A DNA stretch of 64,000 nt from Rapidithrix thailandica (GTDB taxonomy: Bacteria; Bacteroidota; Bacteroidia; Cytophagales; Flammeovirgaceae): contig NZ_JBDKWZ010000009.1 of assembly GCF_039710355.1 (NCBI RefSeq), positions 62,001 to 126,000 of the forward strand, read 5' to 3'. A model generated the notes under the pieces. It had not been told where the DNA came from. It saw nothing but the letters and a program-made list of their open reading frames with translations, and made no database searches. Each line of letters opens with the position of its first letter. The stretch's first letter is position 1. The position numbers and the translations under genes were made by a program. Below, one piece after another: positions 46,301 to 52,818 of the stretch.

Positions 46301-46361
46301 TAAAGAACAATTAATGATTATGTATAAAAGACGTAGCATATTAAATCAAAACAGAAGGTAA
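40356..46361 (+). CDS. RHS-repeat polymorphic toxin with metzincin-like C-terminal tip
   Basis: 2001 residues. Signal peptide (FVFLLTTFYTQTIYGQ), then several Ig/PKD-like repeats (for example LCTGPIVLKVKGAPSGGSYQWY, VCEGKALRLTASGAS, ACPGSSVNLSVYSPSAVEYAWY), a DUF6443-like segment from about 578 (KKEDFNYIRTYTFKKP, TQYADGLGRTIQTVQ), YD repeats, and the RHS core end YYPFGLNLAGLE...[20 protein letters not shown]...YNYVANNPILMIDPDG (to about 1790). The ~210-residue tip carries H1935-E-A-G-H1939-SAWLL-H1945, matching HExxHxxxxxH with Trp at the usual Gly, and a later NLMFQ that could be the Met-turn (M1968). The tip is therefore a likely zinc-protease toxin. Codon use is G/C-rich only between about 42630 and 45590. 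Confidence 0.88.
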   Translation: MSLKKNFFVFLLTTFYTQTIYGQCNYVYLGSSGSELITEYTINSTNSLDELAFNWYRDSMQSSPFKSVSTHPMDGIGVPITKNGVSIHWTSMGNGSYRCKTSFPVNSGTYYAKVTEMKFTGICSANSTAHTVGGDSSPNPPSTPSVDWAYYCSGCTPTAKAYVHLSGANTSKGEVYKIYIRSGNTLVASSTSGEIVIDEFCGTYQYYVIIQGNSSQSAEKVISFENKKPPLPTFVQEESHINLCTGPIVLKVKGAPSGGSYQWYDENDNPIDGAVNAEYRPNVTSATKFYVRTFYGDFENKCSSDPIAISLTDYLSHPSLSKDLWEVCEGKALRLTASGASEGNRYRWYINDVLVSEEAEWDYIAQTNDAVNNKITFEAEVVSGNGLCKSTRSKLEVQLVENPPMPTVSSNPVLACPGSSVNLSVYSPSAVEYAWYKGNTLIHKSVDGSYTTDILNENTIISVTAIGTGGCESAASQIVIEVEPSGVQNIDNPEITYNADTQEYSLRHTNSDPDYDFFWIYYDPRSGLEPDFETSYSSEYVFTTKTPGYYYIRARSKYGKQCWWALSDPVIIHDHTTLPGYTAKKEDFNYIRTYTFKKPTSNPENFKNETGEHIINDVDKLYKFQRPEDLLVNTQYADGLGRTIQTVQQLGGVEKEGKIFDVIQPIAYDLLGRQTKDFLPYLIDNGVNAGDIRLDPFREQADYYQTTSGIAHSQFPYTFKHFEASPHNTVLYTSSPGESWVPTLGMTSEDHSLKFIQRNNTPEDAVRLWTIHATRGLPETLAEYANTATDRNGDGQPDGEGELFVNEVTDEHGNIVLECKDKLGRVVLKKIQEGKDAQGQPVFLSTYYIYDDFGNLRYVLPPLAVQQMETDNYHQHPDFSSILKNLCFTYRYDHRHRMVEKQVPGAEKVEMVYDRLDRLVFTRDGQQRATGQWTFTLYDVFSRLVATGVMNTGFNREALQNWSDTNLPKNLTRNGQPVDLNTSGASVEKTVVKYQYEGTDIQASESIELLPDFTFYAGVEAPSFEAEIVQPQFNSLESAGYASTGTALPTTDFDLLTLSYYDDYSFTGKAFDAHSQSGLTAAKNQVGATSLALPAVTDRVRGMATGSLVRVLGSDNWLSTVSYYDAKGRVIQTQGDNHLGGTDILSTLYDFTGQVIATHQAHQTASGTLAISQAFRYDHAGRILETHHQVGANAWELLAENSYNELGQVEQKTLAKGELFQQQLDYAYNIRGWLKKVNNPQDLQDMNSPVKDYFGFELFYEDHASNPQYNGNIARMSWQSDRDPVQRQYDYRYDALNRLKQADFSSAKTVENGRFDVALSYDANGNILSLDRQGLKSFNTAQDNQKVFGAIDALSYTHEPLSNRLAKVEDAVTEKDAAGSFFNGVSTAQEYHYDANGNLIQDDNKGITAIQYNHLNLPERIAFGADKYLKYTYDAAGIKLRKEVYEEGTLVKTTDYVGEFVYEQNILQFIHMAEGRVLTKAALSETAPAYVYEYHYKDHLGNLRVAFREGTPVDYEATLTDAVTVQQEATFFDNLESTWEAGSGRGTSGAAKLNAATGKTVGPMVQQLEVTAGDKLSAEAWYRYENASPVSQTLYNGVPLLGNGRDNITAPTMTFGISPIGTAANGSLPVAYLRMVVYDAEGNEQPTQNQVRYVTASTNGWYKLSLPEITLTKNGFVKIFVANESDVNVWFDDLKITHTPEVIVQENHYYPFGLNLAGLEKQGSPDHKFQYNGKEKQEEFGLNWMDYEARTMDAQLGRFHQIDPHAENYHSWTPYNYVANNPILMIDPDGKDWVITLETRDEGSVHINLTFTGKVINETGDDNIDMESVKNRIVHGMQEAFTGSDDNVSWSIKVDLKVAKSMDEVSETDHLFHITGDNGPVTEKAPGLNEHGTLDMFIHKSVIEQQPNTTNESHPSYNTGLSEKGKPTLERTAAHEAGHSAWLLHPTKHVIEQGDLHIERASFTKNLMFQAQRRGNAGMELIKEQLMIMYKRRSILNQNRR

Positions 46362-46363
46362 TA

Positions 46364-46867
46364 ATGATAAGTAAACAATTCATTGTAATTCCTCTATTAT
46401 TTTGTTTTTTAAATTTAAAAGCACAAAATTTTGTGAAAATTGATTTTCAAGATGAATTTCAAGGAGAGATAGTAACTTTATATGTAAATGGACTTAAAAT
46501 ATGTGATAAACAAAAAATATATACTAACTCTGTAACGGGTGAAACGGGATTTAGTATTTTATTTACCAAAGTCGATTCAAATACATATTACATTACTCAG
46601 TTTTATCCTTTTGATTCCAAAATGCCTTATTCTAAAAATAAAATTTATAAAGAAATCAATCATATCAGTACTCATGAAACACTTAGTGTAAAAGATTTAG
46701 AACAAAAAAAGTTATGGGAAATTAAAGTAGAAATAGAAGGTAGACTATTATTAAAAAAGCAGATTGATATTTCACAAGGTGGGTATTTAGGTATTACTAC
46801 TTTCAATGATAAATTAGAAGAAGGGCTTTTTATAATTCAATCAACTACTGCTTTTTACTACTACTAA
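46364..46867 (+). CDS. Candidate immunity protein for the metzincin-like tip
   Basis: 167 residues starting 2 bp after the RHS stop, so translation is probably coupled. Signal peptide (FIVIPLLFCFLNLKAQ) and a mostly beta mature part (FVKIDFQDEFQGEIVTLYVNGLKI, LWEIKVEIEGRLLLKKQIDISQGGYLGIT). No family recognised. Position directly behind a toxin tip, the same A/T-rich composition as the tip, and periplasmic targeting that matches a Sec-exported toxin all support an immunity role (inference). The fold resembles a small beta-sandwich, as in some protease inhibitors, but this is a guess. Confidence 0.6.
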   Translation: MISKQFIVIPLLFCFLNLKAQNFVKIDFQDEFQGEIVTLYVNGLKICDKQKIYTNSVTGETGFSILFTKVDSNTYYITQFYPFDSKMPYSKNKIYKEINHISTHETLSVKDLEQKKLWEIKVEIEGRLLLKKQIDISQGGYLGITTFNDKLEEGLFIIQSTTAFYYY

Positions 46868-47278
46868 TCTAGGAGTAGCATTGATTTCCTACACCCTTCT
46901 ATTTTTCCTGTGCCACCACAAGGAGCTTTTGCAAAGCATAGGATTGAGGGGGGGACGTATTTCCAGTGGTTCTATTTTATCTTTTTCCCGAATAGATAGG
47001 GCGGTGGTATCTTGGTTATAAGGAGTTCGTGCGTTGCTCGTTTGGGCTTCATTCCCAAAAAAGCAAGGTAGTACAGTTTCACTGTCTCCACCTTGCTTTT
47101 TTATCCATTTGCCTCACTGTGCTGCTCTTCACGGCTGTTCTCTTTTCTTTTTTCGTGGACGGCTTAGTCAATTGAATAAAAAAGCAGTGGAGAAAAAAGA
47201 AAACCATAGCCCAGTATAGGCTTGCCTGCGGGTCGTCAACAGACCGATCTTCGTAGCTCAGCTACACACAACTAGTCG
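46868..47278. other. Spacer between the active toxin pair and the first orphan cassette
   Basis: No convincing CDS. It holds a strong plus-strand terminator (47057-47104). A 61-codon frame at 47034-47219 runs through that terminator and is not a gene. TAGCT-C-AGCTA near 47255 is a small inverted repeat just before RHS-core homology begins. Confidence 0.5.
47057..47104 (+). terminator. Terminator of the RHS toxin operon
   Basis: AAAAAAGCAAGGT (47057-47069) pairs perfectly with ACCTTGCTTTTTT (47090-47102) around a 20-nt loop. It separates the active toxin/immunity genes from the orphan cassettes. Confidence 0.85.
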
Positions 47279-47394
47279 CCTTTCGGCCTCAACCTGGCGG
47301 GGATTGAGAAGAAAGGAGCTCCGGATCATAAGTTTCAGACTACGCGTCCCGGTACAACGGCAAAGAAAAACAGGAAGAGTTTGGACTGAATTGG
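47279..47394 (+). pseudogene. RHS core-end remnant 1 with 14-bp frame-breaking insertion
   Basis: Homologous to the end of the intact RHS core from 45488: encodes [20 protein letters not shown], then in another frame [14 protein letters not shown]. Between TTTCAG and TACAAC lie 14 extra bases (47339-47352, ACTACGCGTCCCGG) absent from the intact gene; they break the frame. In the YNGKE frame a TAA stop is at 47329. Confidence 0.8.
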
Positions 47395-48165
47395 ATGGAT
47401 TATGGGGCTAGGATGTATGATGCGGCTTTGGGGAGGTGGCATGTAATAGACCCTGCATCAGAATTAGGGAAGCGTTTTTCTCCCTATAACTATGCCTTCA
47501 ATAATCCGGTTAAATTTATCGACCCAGATGGAAATTGGCCTTGGGAAAGTAAGGTGGTAAGAAATGCCCGGAAAGACGTAAGAGAGGCAAAAAGAGCTTT
47601 TAAAAAGAATAACAATGATGAAAACTTTGACCGTCTGAAGGAAGCTAAAGATGCTTTAGCTGTTGCGAAAAAGCCTGGAGAAGGACTGAGATCAACAGCA
47701 TATGGATCAAAAGCCAGGGTTGTTCCAAAAGAATCTCCATCAACTGAACCATTTGAATTGAATAAGAGTGATAAGGTAACAAAAACTGATCGGACTTTTA
47801 CAAAGACTTATCCTCTTCCTGAGGGGGCGACTGATATAAGTATAGAGATGACGTATTCCACGGGGTCTATTGATAAAATTATACAAATTTTTGGTGAAAA
47901 CGGGGGAAATAGTACCCTAATTAGCACAACTGATGGAAAAATATCTACAGTTGGGAAAGATGAGGGAGGTTATGGGGCTACATTAAGTGGAACAACAAAT
48001 AAAGCTGAGGCAATTACCATAATATTTGATGGAGATTCACAACAAAAGGATAGGCAAGGGGAATTTGGACAATATAGCATTACTATAAGAGGACAAAAAG
48101 CTGCCAGTCCAGGTCGTAAGGGAAAAAAATATCTACAGTTAGAGATTTACAGAAAAAAGAAATAA
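47395..48165 (+). CDS. Orphan RHS C-terminal tip 1 (unrecognised toxin)
   Basis: 256 residues from ATG 47395, in frame with the [14 protein letters not shown] remnant. It starts with the RHS core end ([46 protein letters not shown], to about residue 49) and continues with a variable tip: a charged helix ([36 protein letters not shown]) and a beta-rich part ([40 protein letters not shown]). I do not recognise the toxin family. It has no signal peptide or RHS shell of its own, so it could act only after recombination with the complete RHS gene. Followed after 7 bp by a MORN-repeat gene. Confidence 0.7.
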   Translation: MDYGARMYDAALGRWHVIDPASELGKRFSPYNYAFNNPVKFIDPDGNWPWESKVVRNARKDVREAKRAFKKNNNDENFDRLKEAKDALAVAKKPGEGLRSTAYGSKARVVPKESPSTEPFELNKSDKVTKTDRTFTKTYPLPEGATDISIEMTYSTGSIDKIIQIFGENGGNSTLISTTDGKISTVGKDEGGYGATLSGTTNKAEAITIIFDGDSQQKDRQGEFGQYSITIRGQKAASPGRKGKKYLQLEIYRKKK

Positions 48166-48172
48166 GTATACT

Positions 48173-48985
48173 ATGAAATATTTTATTTGTTATTTGTTTT
48201 TTAGTGTAAGTGTAATATTTTCAAATGTATTGTTTGCTCAAAATCAGATAGTTGAAGGGTATGAGGAAGGGGGTGAAAGGAGCTTTGTTGCCCATTACAA
48301 AGATGGTTATTTAGATGGGCATTATGTTGAGTTTTACAAAAAGAAAAAAAACTTTGAAGGCTATTTTAAGCAGGGAAAGCAGGATGGTTTGTGGGTGTTT
48401 TACCATACCAATGGGAAAGTGCTTATGGAGGCAAATTACAAGGATGGGAAACTTGACGGGGTTTCAAAAGAATTTAGTAAAAAAGGAAACCTCATTGTCG
48501 AAATATCTTACAGAGATCACCTCAGGCATGGGACCTGTAAATATTATACTGATAAAAAAAGATCTCCTTGGTGTATCATTAATTATGAAAATGGCCTGTT
48601 GAGTGGGGAAGCGATTAGTATGTCTAGTCATTTGACATTCATTACTACCTATTCGGAAGATAAAAAAAATGGGGTCAGTGGTTTTATAGATCCGGAGGGT
48701 ACTTTTAAAAAAGTAACGGAGTACAAAGATGGAAAAGCTATTGATAACTATAAGATATATAAATCTCTGAATTTAATCGAAGAGTATGTATTAAATCAAA
48801 ATACGGGCAAGTATGAAACCAAACGCGTCTACAAGGAGGGTCAGGTAGTGGAAGAAATACAATTGGTAGATTTAGATACTTCATTTATGAATAAAGCCAG
48901 ATTCCCGGAAAAGCAACCTGATCGGAATCTAAAAGTATACCTTGAAAATAACCTTCTAAATTTTTTGGCACCAGTTAAACGTTAA
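48173..48985 (+). CDS. Exported MORN-repeat (YwqK-like) protein, candidate immunity for orphan tip 1
   Basis: 270 residues with signal peptide (FICYLFFSVSVIFSNVLFAQ). At least four MORN/YwqK-type repeats follow: AHYKDGYLDGHYVEFYKKKKNFEGYFKQGKQDGLWVFYHTNGKVLMEANYKDGKLDGVSKEF is the clearest run. The C-terminal ~70 residues are unique. YwqK-like proteins are often encoded next to polymorphic toxins and act as antitoxins or immunity factors. The 7-bp spacing to the orphan tip supports that role here, with periplasmic location as for the immunity protein of the active tip. Confidence 0.65.
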   Translation: MKYFICYLFFSVSVIFSNVLFAQNQIVEGYEEGGERSFVAHYKDGYLDGHYVEFYKKKKNFEGYFKQGKQDGLWVFYHTNGKVLMEANYKDGKLDGVSKEFSKKGNLIVEISYRDHLRHGTCKYYTDKKRSPWCIINYENGLLSGEAISMSSHLTFITTYSEDKKNGVSGFIDPEGTFKKVTEYKDGKAIDNYKIYKSLNLIEEYVLNQNTGKYETKRVYKEGQVVEEIQLVDLDTSFMNKARFPEKQPDRNLKVYLENNLLNFLAPVKR

Positions 48986-49036
48986 GGACTTTTTAAGGTG
49001 CTCGCGAGAGAGAGGAAAAATGCCTTTGGCCCAGTA

Positions 49037-49072
49037 AAGCGGTATAGAGTTTTTCTGTACCGCTTAGTTTTA
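49037..49072 (+). terminator. Terminator after the MORN gene
   Basis: AAGCGGTA (49037-49044) pairs with TACCGCTT (49058-49065), 13-nt loop, then AGTTTTATG. It insulates orphan cassette 2. Confidence 0.6.
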
Positions 49073-49112
49073 TGTTGGAAGAAGCTTCCATAGGTAGTAG
49101 GTTATACCTATC

Positions 49113-49302
49113 CCTTTGACCTCAATCTGGCCAGAATTGAAAAATTAGGAACTTCAGAGGACAAGTTTCAGACTACGCGTCCCGATACAACGGCAAGGAA
49201 AAACAGGAGGAATTTGGGCTGAATTGGTCTTCCTTTAAATGGAGGAATGCGGATGTACAAATTGGACGTTTTCATTCTGTTGATCCACTAGCAGAGGATT
49301 AT
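49113..49302 (+). pseudogene. RHS core-end remnant 2 with the same 14-bp insertion
   Basis: Encodes YPFDLNLARIEKLGTSEDKFQ in one frame, then the insertion ACTACGCGTCCCGA (49172-49185), then [39 protein letters not shown] in another. The insertion is at the same point and has 13 of 14 bases identical to remnant 1. A TGA at 49138 closes the second frame upstream. Confidence 0.8.
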
Positions 49303-49803
49303 GTGTATAATAGCCCTTATGCGTTTAGTGAGAATAGAGTAATCGATGGAGTTGAGTTAGAAGGATTGGAATATTTTAGTGTTCATTATAAAATTTATGT
49401 TGATCAAAAAGGTAAACCGCATAGATCTTTAGAGCGAGTAGTTTCTCATAGAAATACAGAAAAAGGTTATGGTCGTAAAGGTCCAGGAATTAAATATATT
49501 ATTACCCATCAGCGACATTCTGCTGATGGAGAAACTTATAGTTTTAAGGCAGTTCAATTTGTAAAAAATAGACATGGTATTTATACAGGGGGAAATAATC
49601 CTAAAAAATACTGGAAAGATCCTGATTCAAAAGGTAATTATGCAGATGATTACTCTTTACCACCAATCGATATTTTAGATGCTGCAGCAAAACAACATGA
49701 TTTAGATTATGACGAAGTAAAAGCAGCCGGTGCGATGGATGCTCTCTTTAATAAAAAACTTTGGGCGCAGATATTGACCTTGTACAACGAGCAAATAGTG
49801 TGA
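49303..49803 (+). pseudogene. Orphan RHS tip 2, phospholipase-A2-like toxin, frameshifted
   Basis: Reads in frame with the YNGKE remnant; the frame to 49803 encodes SPYAFSENRVIDGVELEGLEYF and then a tip whose key segment is PIDILDAAAKQHDLDYDEVKAAGAMDALFNKKL. The DAAAxxHDxxY motif is that of parvovirus VP1-type and bacterial PLA2-like domains (catalytic His-Asp in HDxxY). Just after ALFNKKL the frame is lost near the A-run at 49753-49758; the -1 frame continues GADIDLVQRANSVIDMYDNEEVDPYTNKAISEETYKNA, the expected C-terminal half, to 50012. This is one missing base, or possibly a -1 slip. GTG 49303 is only an apparent start. Confidence 0.7.
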
Positions 49804-50012
49804 TAGATATGTATGATAATGAAGAGGTAGATCCTTATACTAATAAAGCCATATCTGAAGAAACCTACAAAAATGCAAAAGATGTAAGAGATTTTTTCTC
49901 TATAATTGCTAGAGATAAAGCATCTACAGGGTCAAGCTTTATTACTATAGAAGACTTAGATAAAAGATGGGAAGTAATGCAACAATTAAAAGAGAAAATA
50001 GAGATTAATTAA
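49759..50012 (+). pseudogene. C-terminal continuation of orphan tip 2 in the -1 frame
   Basis: About 84 codons ending EDLDKRWEVMQQLKEKIEIN, continuing the PLA2-like tip after the frameshift. The ADxxLxxxANxxIDxYxxxxxDPxTxKxxSxxTxxxA pattern is typical of what follows the HDxxY helix in secreted bacterial PLA2-like toxin tips. It has no start of its own in the expected place, so it is not a separate gene. Confidence 0.6.
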
Positions 50013-50018
50013 CGCCTA

Positions 50019-50280
50019 TGAAAATTATAATAAATAAAAAAAAAATTATTTATTAGGGTTTGTACTTTTAATTTATTTTTCATTACCAATAATTGATGAA
50101 TATTTCTTTGGTTTAGACTTTTTAAATTTTAGAAATTTAATTCTGTTTATGCCTGCAAGAATGCCATATATTGGTTTACAGTTATTTTTTCCATACAGTA
50201 TTTGGGTTTTTATAGGGCAGTTTATAGTTTACACCATAGTATGGTTTATATCTTATATTCTAATTAGTAGTTGTGAATAA
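50019..50280 (+). pseudogene. Small membrane protein, candidate immunity to the PLA2-like tip, frameshifted in a poly-A run
   Basis: ATG 50019 opens MKIIINKKK, but the nine-A run at 50037-50045 shifts the frame; with eight A the frame reads NKKNYLLGFVLLIYFSLPIIDEYFFGLDFLNFRN and on to FFPYSIWVFIGQFIVYTIVWFISYILISSCE, stopping at 50280. The product would be about 86 residues with two or three membrane spans. It starts 6 bp after the tip frame ends, the position of an immunity gene, and a membrane protein is sensible against a phospholipase (inference). It may be a real pseudogene, a phase-variable gene or a homopolymer error. Confidence 0.55.
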
Positions 50281-50414
50281 GACCGTAACTTAGAGACAAT
50301 TGGGCTATTTGTTTTATAGTACTCTTAACGGATACTGAAAAGACCCTAAAGACAAAGAGTATTTGTTGAAACTTATAAAGCTTTTTTACAAACTGCTGGA
50401 AAACAACTAAAACA

Positions 50415-50457
50415 AAACCCTCTTGGCATACTTATTATTGAGAAGCCAAGAGGGTTT
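50415..50457. terminator. Terminator of hemE (bidirectional)
   Basis: AAACCCTCTTGGC (50415-50427) and its perfect complement GCCAAGAGGGTTT (50445-50457), 17-nt loop, with T-rich sequence on both sides. Confidence 0.85.
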
Positions 50458-50485
50458 ATCTATTTTTAAACCTAACGGGCAATTG

Positions 50486-51541
50486 TTAACGGTTCTCTTC
50501 AACACACCTGGCACTATACTCTTTCACCGTATTGACAAAGACTTTGACTTTTTCCGGGTTGATGTCGGGATAAACGCCATGGCCGAGGTTGGCAATGTGT
50601 TTTTGAAAGCCAAATTGGTCCAACATGCTTTGGGTGGCTTTTACAATCTCTGCATCCGGGGCATAGAGGGCACAAGGATCCAGGTTGCCTTGCAGGGTTT
50701 TGTCCGGGCCGATGAGTTGACGGGATTCCCGGATGTCCATGTTCCAATCCAAACCGATAGTACGGCAGTCCAGTTTGCCCATAGCTTCTCTGGCAAAGAA
50801 GGCACCTTTGGCAAATACGGTAATGGGCACTTCGTCTATGGCATCGCAAATTTGCGCAATGTATTTCATCGAGAATTCCTCGTAATGGGCCGGAGGTAAG
50901 ATTCCTGCCCAAGAGTCAAATACCTGTACCAAGTCGGCACCGGCAGCAATCTGGGCTTTCAAATATTGAATGGTGCTATCGGTGATCTTTTGTAATAAGG
51001 AGTGGGCAAGCTCCGGAGCTTGGTACAACATCCTTCGGGCTTTGGAAAAGGTTTTGGAACCGCTGCCTTCCACCATATAGCAAAACAGGGTAAAAGGGGC
51101 TCCGGCAAAACCGATCAAAGGGACCCGGCCGTTCAGTTCCTTTTTGGTAAGTTTTATGGCTTCGATTACATAACCCAGGTCGGAAGCGACATCGGCTACT
51201 TTTAACTTTTGAATGTCTTTTTCACTACTGACGGTTTCCGGAAAATACGGCCCTCTTTTTTCTACCATCTCGTAAGGTAATCCCATGGCTTCGGGTATGA
51301 CCAGGATGTCGGAAAAGATGATGGCTGCGTCTACGTCCAGGTGGTCTACGGGCTGGATGGTGACTTCTGCGGCCAATTCCGGAGTGCTGACCAATTCGAT
51401 AAAACCGCTGAGTTTGGCTCGTACGGCCCGGTACTCAGGCAAAATACGGCCGGCTTGGCGCATTAGCCATACGGGTACACGTTCTACTCTTTCACCACGG
51501 GCAGCTCTTAAAATCAGGTCGTTTTTCAATGTATTTGTCAT
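50486..51541 (-). CDS. hemE: Uroporphyrinogen decarboxylase
   Basis: 351 residues, normal family length. It removes four acetate carboxyls from uroporphyrinogen III to give coproporphyrinogen III in haem synthesis (cytoplasm). Signatures: [16 protein letters not shown] near residue 23 (substrate-binding Arg), [12 protein letters not shown] with the conserved Asp, [26 protein letters not shown] and a C-terminal [16 protein letters not shown]. It is monocistronic; its upstream region abuts the 100-bp tandem-repeat array. Confidence 0.96.
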   Translation of the reverse strand: MTNTLKNDLILRAARGERVERVPVWLMRQAGRILPEYRAVRAKLSGFIELVSTPELAAEVTIQPVDHLDVDAAIIFSDILVIPEAMGLPYEMVEKRGPYFPETVSSEKDIQKLKVADVASDLGYVIEAIKLTKKELNGRVPLIGFAGAPFTLFCYMVEGSGSKTFSKARRMLYQAPELAHSLLQKITDSTIQYLKAQIAAGADLVQVFDSWAGILPPAHYEEFSMKYIAQICDAIDEVPITVFAKGAFFAREAMGKLDCRTIGLDWNMDIRESRQLIGPDKTLQGNLDPCALYAPDAEIVKATQSMLDQFGFQKHIANLGHGVYPDINPEKVKVFVNTVKEYSARCVEENR

Positions 51542-51707
51542 GGGATGTTGGTCAATCGTGATGGAGAAAGAGGCCGGGCTCTCTCATCCAATTTATTTCC
51601 GGGAGCAAAGTTAATGGATGTTAGGATAAAAGCCTTGAAGAGTTTTGTGTAGGAAGGTGATTGAAAATAAAAACGATTGCTTTTTTTACAGAAAGGACAA
51701 TTTAGGA

Positions 51708-52812
51708 ACCACATAGATACAATAGATCACATAGAAATTGAAAGGGCTGAGATGGTAGTTTCTATTGTTTTCTATGTTTCTACTGTGGTGATTTAAAAAA
51801 ATATTGAACCACATAGATACAATAGTTTACATAGAAATTGAAGGGACTGAGATGGTAGTTTCTATTGTTCTCTATGTTTCTACTGTGGTGTTTAAAAAAT
51901 ATTGAACCACATATAGATACAATAGTTCACATAGAAATTGAAGGAGCGTAGATGGTAGTTTCTATTGTTCTCTATGTTTCTACTGTGGTTTTAATAAAAA
52001 TATTGAACCACATAGATACAATAGTTTACATAGAAATTGAAAGGGCTGAGATGGTAGTTTCTATTGTTCTCTATGTTTCTACTGTGGTGATTTAAAAAAA
52101 TATTGAACCACATAGATACAATAGTTCACATAGAAATTGAAGGGACTGAGATGGTAGTTTCTATTGTTTTCTATGTTTCTACTGTGGTTTTAATAAAAAT
52201 ATTGAACCACATAGATACAATAGTTCACATAGAAATTGAAGGAGCGTAGATGGTAGTTCCTATTGTTCTCTATGTTTCTACTGTGGTGTTTAAAAAATAT
52301 TGAACCACATAGATACAATAGATTACATAGAAATTGAAGGAGCTGAGATGGTAGTTTCTATTGTTCTCTATGTTTCTACTGTGGTGATTTAAAAAAATAT
52401 TGAACCACATAGGTCACAATAGTTTACATAGAAATTGAAGGAGCTGAGATGGTAGTTTCTGTTGTTTTCTATGTTTCTACTGTGGTTTTAATAAAAATAT
52501 TGAACCACATAGATACAATAGTTCACATAGAAATTGAAGGAGCTGAGATGGTAGTTTCTATTGTTCTCTATGTTTCTACTGTGGTGTTTAAAAAATATTG
52601 AACCACATAGATACAATAGATTACATAGAAATTGAAGGAGCTGAGATGGTAGTTTCTGTTGTTTCCTATGTTTCTACTGTGGTTTTAATAAAAATATTGA
52701 ACCACATAGATACAATAGATCACATAGAAATTGAAGGAGCATAGATGGTAGTTTCTATTGTTTTCTATGTTTCTACTGTGGTGATTTAAAAAATATTGAA
52801 CCATATAAGGCA
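51708..52812. repeat. Tandem array of about eleven ~100-bp hairpin-rich units
   Basis: Units begin with ACCACATAG at 51708, 51808, 51906, 52007, 52107, 52206, 52304, 52404, 52504, 52602 and 52701, with a truncated twelfth at 52800. Unit length is 98-101 bp. Each unit has a left motif (ACCACATAGATACAATAG), a centre (GAAATTGAAGG..C/G TGAGATGGTAG) and a right motif that reads on the other strand as ACCACAGTAGAAACATAG, so every unit can fold on itself. Linkers alternate between GTTTAAAAAAT, GATTTAAAAAAAT and TTTTAATAAAAAT before ATTGA. The array ends 7 bp from the dctM stop. No spacers differ between units, so it is not CRISPR. Confidence 0.95.
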
Positions 52813-52818
52813 CAATTC

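Noticed and set aside
47034..47219. 61-codon open frame between toxin operon and orphan 1
   Set aside because: It is read through a strong terminator hairpin (47057-47102) and has no coding-like pattern.
45488..49220. Insertion-sequence remnants explaining the repeated core ends
   Set aside because: No terminal inverted repeats, target duplications or transposase fragments; the homology is RHS coding sequence.
49753..49759. Programmed -1 frameshift site in orphan tip 2
   Set aside because: AAAAAAC occurs, but in the zero frame it is read AAA AAA CTT, not A AAA AAC, and no strong downstream structure is seen; simple base loss is more likely, though not excluded.
51708..52812. CRISPR array
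   Set aside because: Units of ~100 bp are nearly identical along their whole length; there are no unique spacers and no cas genes.
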